Assembly (NCBI GenBank): GCA_013396915.1
Contig: VWZL01000170.1
Location: 372,001 to 436,000 of the forward strand
Direction of reading: 5' to 3'
Origin: Stercorarius parasiticus
Taxonomy: Eukaryota > Chordata > Aves > Charadriiformes > Stercorariidae
DNA length: 64,000 nucleotides
The number at the start of each line of letters is the position of its first letter. Position 1 is the stretch's first letter. The notes beneath the pieces were generated by a model that saw nothing but the letters and a program-made list of their open reading frames with translations, searched no databases and was not told the DNA's origin. The translations under genes and the position numbers were made by a program. This document shows, piece by piece, positions 57,701 through 64,000 of this stretch.

Positions 57701-60700
57701 TGAGGTTCACATTCAGTTTTGAAGTTTACCTAACTTTAAAATCTTCCCAGTGAGATTTTACATAAATGTTTTGAGCCTGTATGTGACTTGAAGAAGAGCT
57801 TTTTAACCCAACTATAACATAAAATTGAAATGGTAGTCACTATATAAAGCAATAAGGGTGTTAACGATGCAAAACAAGGCAAGAGACATAACAGGAGAAA
57901 GACTATACAAAAAATTTCAGGAGGGCCAGAAGCCAATATCTCGCACTGCGGGTGAGCACTATCTTTGTCTCCAGCAGTTCAGCCTTTCCTGACTTTTGAT
58001 CAATCTTCCACAAAAATGGCGGTTCTCAGACTTCAGTGACCTGGGTGGGCCAGAGACCACTGTGGCGGCCAAAACTGGACATTTTGGACAAAATTTGGCT
58101 GCAATGTAGTAGGGCTGAGTAATGAGTCTGCCCACACTAGTGACTCGCATGCATCAGCACAAAGAAGAGGACCCAGGGTTTCTTCTTTGCTCCAGTCCTG
58201 GCTACCAGTGAGAAGACAGAGAGAAAGTTCAATCTAAGTTTTCTCAAACTTCTGCTCAGTCCAGCAGGAACTTGTCTTTCTCTCCTTTTCTCTGCTGTCT
58301 GCAAAGATATCTCCGGTTGTTGGATTTCACAACAGGGAAGAAAAGACACATGCAGAACTGCAAACACATTGCAATTATTTGGGGGAGTGCAAGAGAAATA
58401 TTCTTTTAATAACCAAGACCAAGCTATAGCAGTTGAAGTGGGCTCTGAAATTAATCACAGGTGCCTTTAATGTAGTTCAGTGGATGTTTCACTACAGACT
58501 ATTTTGCAAGGCCCTTTCCCAAACTTTTAGCATTTACTTTCATGCTTCTCAGCCTGCGACCTGTCCATAGAGAAGGTGACCAGGAGGATTCTTTATGCTG
58601 CTGCTCAGCAGTAGCCAAATAATTTTATTTAAACAGTGTGTATTCCTGATGTCCTTTCACATCTAAGCCTTTCTTCTGCTGTAGAGTCCAGCCCTGTACT
58701 TTACTTAAAGCTCAGCAGTGCTATACATTTCAAGACTCCAAGCTTCTTTATCCTGTAGAATCTGAAAAATACACAGCACCGCCAGGGGTTTTCATTTTTT
58801 TCCTGTATTGTCAAACTGATTGTGCAGATACAGAAAGCTGGCCCCGGGCATTCAGATGGGTGGGGGAGAGTAGGAGGTTCATGCCCCTCCTGGGTATGTA
58901 CTGAGTAGTGCCATATAATGTCTGTTTATTGAATACCTGGTAAATGATTTCTCCTGCACCTTACATTCATCCCCTGTGGTGTAATGCTCAATCTACTTCA
59001 TCTTTCAGCAGTGCCAGGAAATTATCGCGATCTGTAAACTTCTCTGAGATTCTTGAATGGAAGACGCTATAGAAGAGTGAAATAGAAGTTAGAGGAGGGA
59101 AGTCTGGATAAAAGTTTTACTTCACTTGACAGCGTTACAGTGATGATGAATTTGTCTGCCCTGCAGGAAAACATTTAAATATTTTCCATGGGAGAATGCA
59201 TTGAGAATACTCAAAAGAGAGGAATTCCCTTTCAACTACATATGTCTGTTCGCTCTCCTTTAATGTTAGTATCAAAGGCTTTGAAGAACAAGTGCCTGCA
59301 GACAGACTGCATAGTTTGAAAAGCAGTGGCAAGGGACTCGGTGATTTCTGAAGACAAGTGAACACAGACAGGAGAAGAGATGAGCAAGGGAAGGATTTGA
59401 TCAAGGATGCATGCATCAAACGTGGCAGTTCATCATTCTAATTGTGTTAGTAGGAGTAATGTGCTCCAGCCTGTCAGTTATGTTTAAAAGTAGCAAAACA
59501 CAATGCTCATTCTCAAGCCATGCACACCCTTTCCCTCTGAGCTGCAGGATATTAGAGCTCACAAAGCAGCAGTCGCAGAAAGAGCAGCAGGCAACAGCAA
59601 CAGGGAAATGAAGAGCATCTGGCTAAGATATAATTGCAAACTTAAGTAGTTTCCAGTCTATTATGCTTACGCACTGAGCAGAGATAGTGCTGTGTTAGTG
59701 GTAGAGGGCTGGCCTGTTTTCCATTTGACCAGGAAACAGCAAGACTGCACACAGAGAGAGCAAGCACCAAGCAGCTCAGCAGAGGTCAGCCTCCCACGAG
59801 AAGTACCACTCAGGGGCAGGAGAAGTGACAGCTGGCAGGGACAGGTGCCTGGGGGGCACAGTCTTTGGCCTCTCTTTACTTGTCAGATCTAGAATTAAAA
59901 TGAGGTCATGTGTGAAGTGGTTTTGGTATGCCAGTCAGGCCTCTTTCACCAGTTGAAGAAGGATACAACCACAGCAATGTATTCTCCCATCCTTGAATCC
60001 TTTGCCTTCCCTTGCCTTGTAGACCAAATCAACACGGGCTATGCTGACTTATTTTGGCACTGTCACACTAGCTTACATGAGCCAGCTCTGCAAACAGGAT
60101 GGCTTGAGGGAAGACTTGTGGATTGATGGCTCAGAGAACTTCTTGCACCTTGTGAAGTCATGTATCCAGCACTTTCCCCCAGGCAGATCAACACTTCACA
60201 GATATAAAACGTATTCCTTGGGTCACCTCTTCAGTGCTTTCCTCCCTGTGCTGGCCACTTCTGAGCAGAAAAGCAAAGGTGTCACTAAGGAGTAAGTGTT
60301 TAAGTGTGGGGAGTCCCACATTTCCTTGCTCCTTTCACTGGTAAGATCTCCAACTAATGGAGATGTTTGCAAATAACTTTTTAAATGGCATTTTTCCTGA
60401 AGCAAAGGAAGGAAGATTACAGTAGTTCTCTAATATGGAGTCTCTGGAGCCTACGTGGAATAGCAGGAGAGGATGGCAATCTGCAGGGTTCACCATGCTT
60501 GGCAACCTCTCAGTGACATCATGAAGGTGAGCTCCTGCAGGCAGCCAGCTTCTCTAGAGAAGCCGCCTGGACAGCAAATGGGTGTTTTGGTGCTTCTCAG
60601 TAAGGCATCTCCAATTACTGATACTTTACATGCCTGCCTGGTAACACTGGTGGATGCGGGTGGATGGTTGGATGAACTTTGCATGGTGCGCTTCTCCTGG

Positions 60701-60899
60701 ATCCTGTGCTTTACTCATGTGGTCTTAATTCTGTATTAATTCTGTATTAATTCTTAATTATGTAATAAAGAAATTTAGGAAATAAAGCCTCTGTGTCCTT
60801 GTTCATTAGGGAATCCTGCAAACCCACTCTTGCAATCACTACACACTCACATGCTGGGTCCACTTTAGGATGTGACGCTGGTGCTGTTCTTTGTGTACC
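54751..60899. other. Unannotated sequence
   Basis: About 6 kb without a supported gene. At 55596-55690 a decayed palindrome-like stretch ('agcctggtcctggtccca' and, reversed further on, 'acagcaataggct') recalls an old amniote MITE. A C8 run lies at about 57334-57341. Open frames are all below 115 codons and lack domains. A good acceptor-like tract does not pair with any donor that I could support. Confidence 0.35.
60725..60754. repeat. 11-bp tandem repeat, AT-rich
   Basis: The unit TTAATTCTGTA occurs two full times plus a partial third copy and is followed by AATAAAG motifs. Confidence 0.9.
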
Positions 60900-61325
60900 A
60901 CCAATAGGTGGTGTGGGGGTCTACAGCAGTCAAAAAGGCAACTAGAATATTAAGAAGTATTAGGGCAGAAATCAAGAAGAGAGCAGAAAATACCATTCTG
61001 CCCCCATACAGATCGTCTGTGCAGCTTCATCTAATTACAAAAACAAGTCTAATGTAGTCTCAAAAATATCAGAAAAGAGATCTTCATTTCAGAGGGCTAT
61101 GGTAGAACTTGAAGAGGTACAGAGAAGGGTGTCATGGCTGAACAGCGTTGCAGAATGGCTCCTGAAGGAGGGAAAGATAAATAGATTAGGATTCCTTGAC
61201 CCTAGAAGACAAACGACTGAGGGAAAAAAAAGGTACATGAATGTCAACAAAAAAGATGAACAGGTAGTTAACTGTTGTGATAAGCATACAATTTGGGAGA
61301 CATCCATTGAAATTTACAAGTAGTA
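60900..61325 (+). mobile_element. Ancient CR1 LINE fragment
   Basis: Collinear blocks of an old CR1 group are visible. 'aaaggcaactagaatattaagaagtattagg' and 'gagcagaaaataccattctgcccccatacag' correspond to the KAxRILGxI and ENTILPPYRS region. They are followed by 'gaacttgaagaggtacagagaaggg' (LEEVQRR) and 'aatagattaggattccttgacccta' (xRLGF), then 'agacaaacgactgaggg'. The segment where the thumb should carry the LVRPHLEY motif is scrambled. It ends before any 3' terminus. This group is much older than the CR1 copies at 30-54 kb, and its divergence matches an insertion before modern birds. Confidence 0.65.
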
Positions 61326-61352
61326 CCTGCAGAAAAAGAAAATGAAGCCCTT

Positions 61353-61384
61353 TTCCCCCAGAGCATAATTCCCCCAGAGCATAA
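61353..61384. repeat. Perfect 16-bp tandem duplication
   Basis: TTCCCCCAGAGCATAA occurs twice in direct succession without a mismatch. It is a recent local duplication or a sequencing or assembly slip. Confidence 0.93.
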
Positions 61385-64000
61385 CTAAGGTGGAGGCTAC
61401 TAAGGTCAGAGACTGTCATAACTGCAAAACCAGGGAAATACCAAAGCAAAAAAAAAAAGAGGAAAAATGGTTTTTCCACACATTGCAACATCTGATCACA
61501 TGTCAATATGAATTATTCATTTGAAAGCTGACCATTAGCCAAACATTAGCATAACTCAAATCCTGAAGTACAGCACTGCTTGAAAGGAAAGAAAAAGAAG
61601 GTGGTTTTTTTTGTATCAGTCTCATAACTTATTTGAGGTTCCAGAGGGCAACCCTCTTGTTTGTGCAAGGCTCCAGGAAAGTGTCTTTTTTTCTTTTTTT
61701 AAGTGCAAATAGAACTAATAAGCCAAGACATGTATTACCAGCTAAACTGACAGTAACAGCTGCCACCAAGCCCCAAATTATTTTCCCTTCATGGGGTCAG
61801 TTATTCTTACACAATTTGTCTTGCCCCAGGCTGTTCAGCCAATACAGGGGAAGCACAACCTCTCACTTGTATTTCTGTTCTTCATTGCAAATGGGTTTGT
61901 TTCCTCCATCGGCACAAGAATATTATCAATCATGTTGTGTCTTCCTCTGGATGACTGGAATCAGTGGCTTTCCTTCTACGATTTAGCTGTCACTTTGTTT
62001 TTGCTACTATTGCAGTTCATATGAGGGAAAAGGGGAAAAAAAATATGATCATGATCAGGAGCGAAAGAGCTGTGATAACCAGACTGACTGGCGCTTTGCT
62101 TTTGGGGCTAACATTTACTATTTTACAGTCCTTTCCCAAATTTAGTATGACATTGCATCAGTTGTGAGGTGAGATGTACTCAATTAATACTATTATCTGA
62201 TTTTTATATCAGTAACAGATGCAGTCTCTTTGAAGTCCATGCTTAGCTTAAGGAATGCATTAAAATGAGTACTGTTTCTTTTATCTACCCTTATGAGAAA
62301 GATAGCAACGGAAAAAAGAAGTCTCCTTTTTATTTGTCACTGTTGTGGGACAGGAGGTTCCTCAGCTGATGAAAGAAATAATCATGGTGTTAGTTGGCCT
62401 AATTAGACATGAGAAAGACATGAAACAGAATTTCAGTGAGCCACACCTCCTGCCTTCCACTCATTGTCACATTAAAAGCAAAGCTCCTAGGAGCAGGAAT
62501 GGAAAGTAGCATGGAACTAGTTAGAAGAGCTGTAGATAGCCATGTTTGGAGTGATTTCTTTCTTTGCTGCGTCACAAAGCATGGAGTAGTATTGGGCTAC
62601 TGCTTCTGGGATGTTTGTGTTGTGCAATAAGAAGGGCACAGGCTACACCACCCTGCACCACTCAGGTGTGGAGTTACTGATGGTGCCCATTGCCTTCTAA
62701 CATGTAATCAGGATGAGCTCATGGTTTGCAGAATATATTGTAGTATTGCTCTCAACCCAGAACCACTGGTCTCAGGTGGGGCAGTTCACTACACACCTTA
62801 ACAGAAACTCGTCAATGTAAGGTTTAAACTCACAAAGCACGAATGCAGACAAGATATTGTGATTACAGCAAGTTGCCTAGAGATGCTCAGGTCTGCAGCA
62901 AGGTGCTGCCAACAAGCCCTTAGGTTGACTTAATTTTGCTGCATACGTCCGTTCTGGTGTCCCAGTCCACTCTTTTTCTCATCCTGATTTGGCGTTACAA
63001 ATTTCCTCCTTAATTACATTTAACACTCTGCTGCTTCTGCCAAAGGACACCAGACACTAGGTAAATCTCCAGTAACTCAGATCAACTAGAGGAGAAGCCA
63101 AAGCGCAGTTTTAGGCTCCACTGTGCACACAAAGCCAGAGGAGCTGGGGGGTCACAGCTACCATGTTCTGGGCAGGCTGCAAGCTTCAGGCTGCCCAAAT
63201 CTCAATAATTGCCTTGCACCGTGTCCCCAGAGAAACAGAAAATTTTGAGACAATCTGAATTAACGTGTGGATTTTCAAGATCATAGAGTAGTTGACCTTT
63301 TAAACAGACAGCAATTCACCATCTTAGCTGTAGCTGAGCTGGCACACTGCTGTAATTCTTTTAAAAATCGAGAGTAGCTCAAGAGTACTGAGGCTTGACT
63401 GCCTTCACAGTCAGCTAAGAGTAAAGGATGCTGGATCATTAATCTTCTGGGTTTCACAAAATCTATTGCTGCAGGCTAGCTTGTCGTTTAGGGGCCTTAG
63501 GCCCAATAGCCCTTTGGTGAGAAAATTCACTTAGCTTCCTGGGAGAAGGGATGAATCCCAGGTCCCACCGTTGAGGGCTGTGGGCGAAAGAGAAGACTGC
63601 AAGAACATGAAGAGCGCAAAGAAGTAAAGATGGGGCCAAGCAAAGAGATGGAAAAACTAGGCTGAAGAAGGACAGGGGTGTTAGCAGCAGTGTGAAATCC
63701 CTGGTGGGAATACCTAGAGTAGATGTACGCAAAAGCAGAGACAGAAGGGAGATGCACTGGTAGGACCAGCCTTTGGCAAGCTGCACCTTGAGGACACTCT
63801 GAGACCACCTGCTCAGAGTGGGAGCTTGCCCAGGACAATGGGAACCACGCTAAGAGAAAGACACCTCCAGTAGACTTTGGCCAGTTGTTTGCCCATTTTC
63901 ACTAATCTTGAACTGTGCTTTGGACTGATGGAGGGGACACAAAATAAGGGGTAGAGGTGAGGAACATAACAAGTAGAATATGACAGTAGTCAATTTGTGC
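61385..64000. other. Unannotated sequence
   Basis: No gene or interspersed repeat is recognised. Overlapping minus-strand frames at 63463-63838 (about 105 codons, leucine/serine-rich) lack domains and overlap one another in different phases. Confidence 0.35.

Noticed and set aside
59692..59892. Possible coding region in a GC-richer patch
   Set aside because: Short frame with no domain, no splice borders, and composition like its surroundings.
1..64000. A novel defence system, CRISPR array, phage or endogenous retrovirus
   Set aside because: No repeat-spacer arrays, no gag/pol/env-like frames, no paired LTRs. All reverse-transcriptase sequence belongs to CR1 LINEs.

Overview
The window looks like nuclear DNA from a bird. 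It is visibly AT-rich, gene-poor, and scattered with CR1 LINE retrotransposons. Several of these end in the avian-type CR1 3' terminus: a block beginning GGTTGGACTAGATGA, then a CTTCCAAC block, then an ATTCTATGATTCTGTGA-like repeat. Long runs of N and two isolated N bases show that this is a draft assembly. There are no bacterial-type genes, operons, CRISPR arrays or viral genomes. No complete host protein-coding gene can be read.

Layout. Positions 1-7 kb hold one ancient minus-strand CR1 remnant and several short minus-strand segments that look like coding exons (open frame, splice-like borders). 7-30 kb is mostly unannotatable unique sequence, with a decayed 1.5-kb CR1 (8.6-10.1 kb), a CR1 tail (13.2 kb), a MIR-like SINE fossil (20.0 kb) and an ancient CR1 (24.2 kb). 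30.7-34.3 kb is a head-to-tail CR1 block. Its first copy carries a tiny second CR1 insertion. Its second copy spans endonuclease and reverse transcriptase but has lost an internal segment. 36.3-37.5 kb is another dead CR1. 39-41 kb has two CR1 tails. 42.8-45.6 kb holds the youngest-looking CR1, with a long open reverse-transcriptase frame. It is shown twice at 100% identity on either side of a 730-base gap, almost certainly an assembly error. 46.2 kb has a decayed palindrome, and 46.4-47.4 kb a minus-strand CR1. 50.2-51.4 kb and 53.3-54.75 kb are two more plus-strand CR1s. 55-64 kb is mostly unique sequence with one ancient CR1 at 60.9 kb.

How it fits together. Eleven of fourteen independent CR1 pieces lie on the plus strand. 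All the better exon candidates (573-656, 1947-2049, 2784-2849, 6896-6952, 17379-17415, 36146-36175) are on the minus strand. Both observations fit a large minus-strand gene whose introns fill much of the window, with LINEs tolerated mainly in antisense. This is inference: splice-like sites also occur by chance here, I could not identify the protein, and a non-coding or intergenic setting is possible. I found no credible new biological system. The most useful observations are the assembly duplication, the nested micro-insertion of CR1, the in-frame CR1 deletion, the palindrome at 46.2 kb and the candidate exons.
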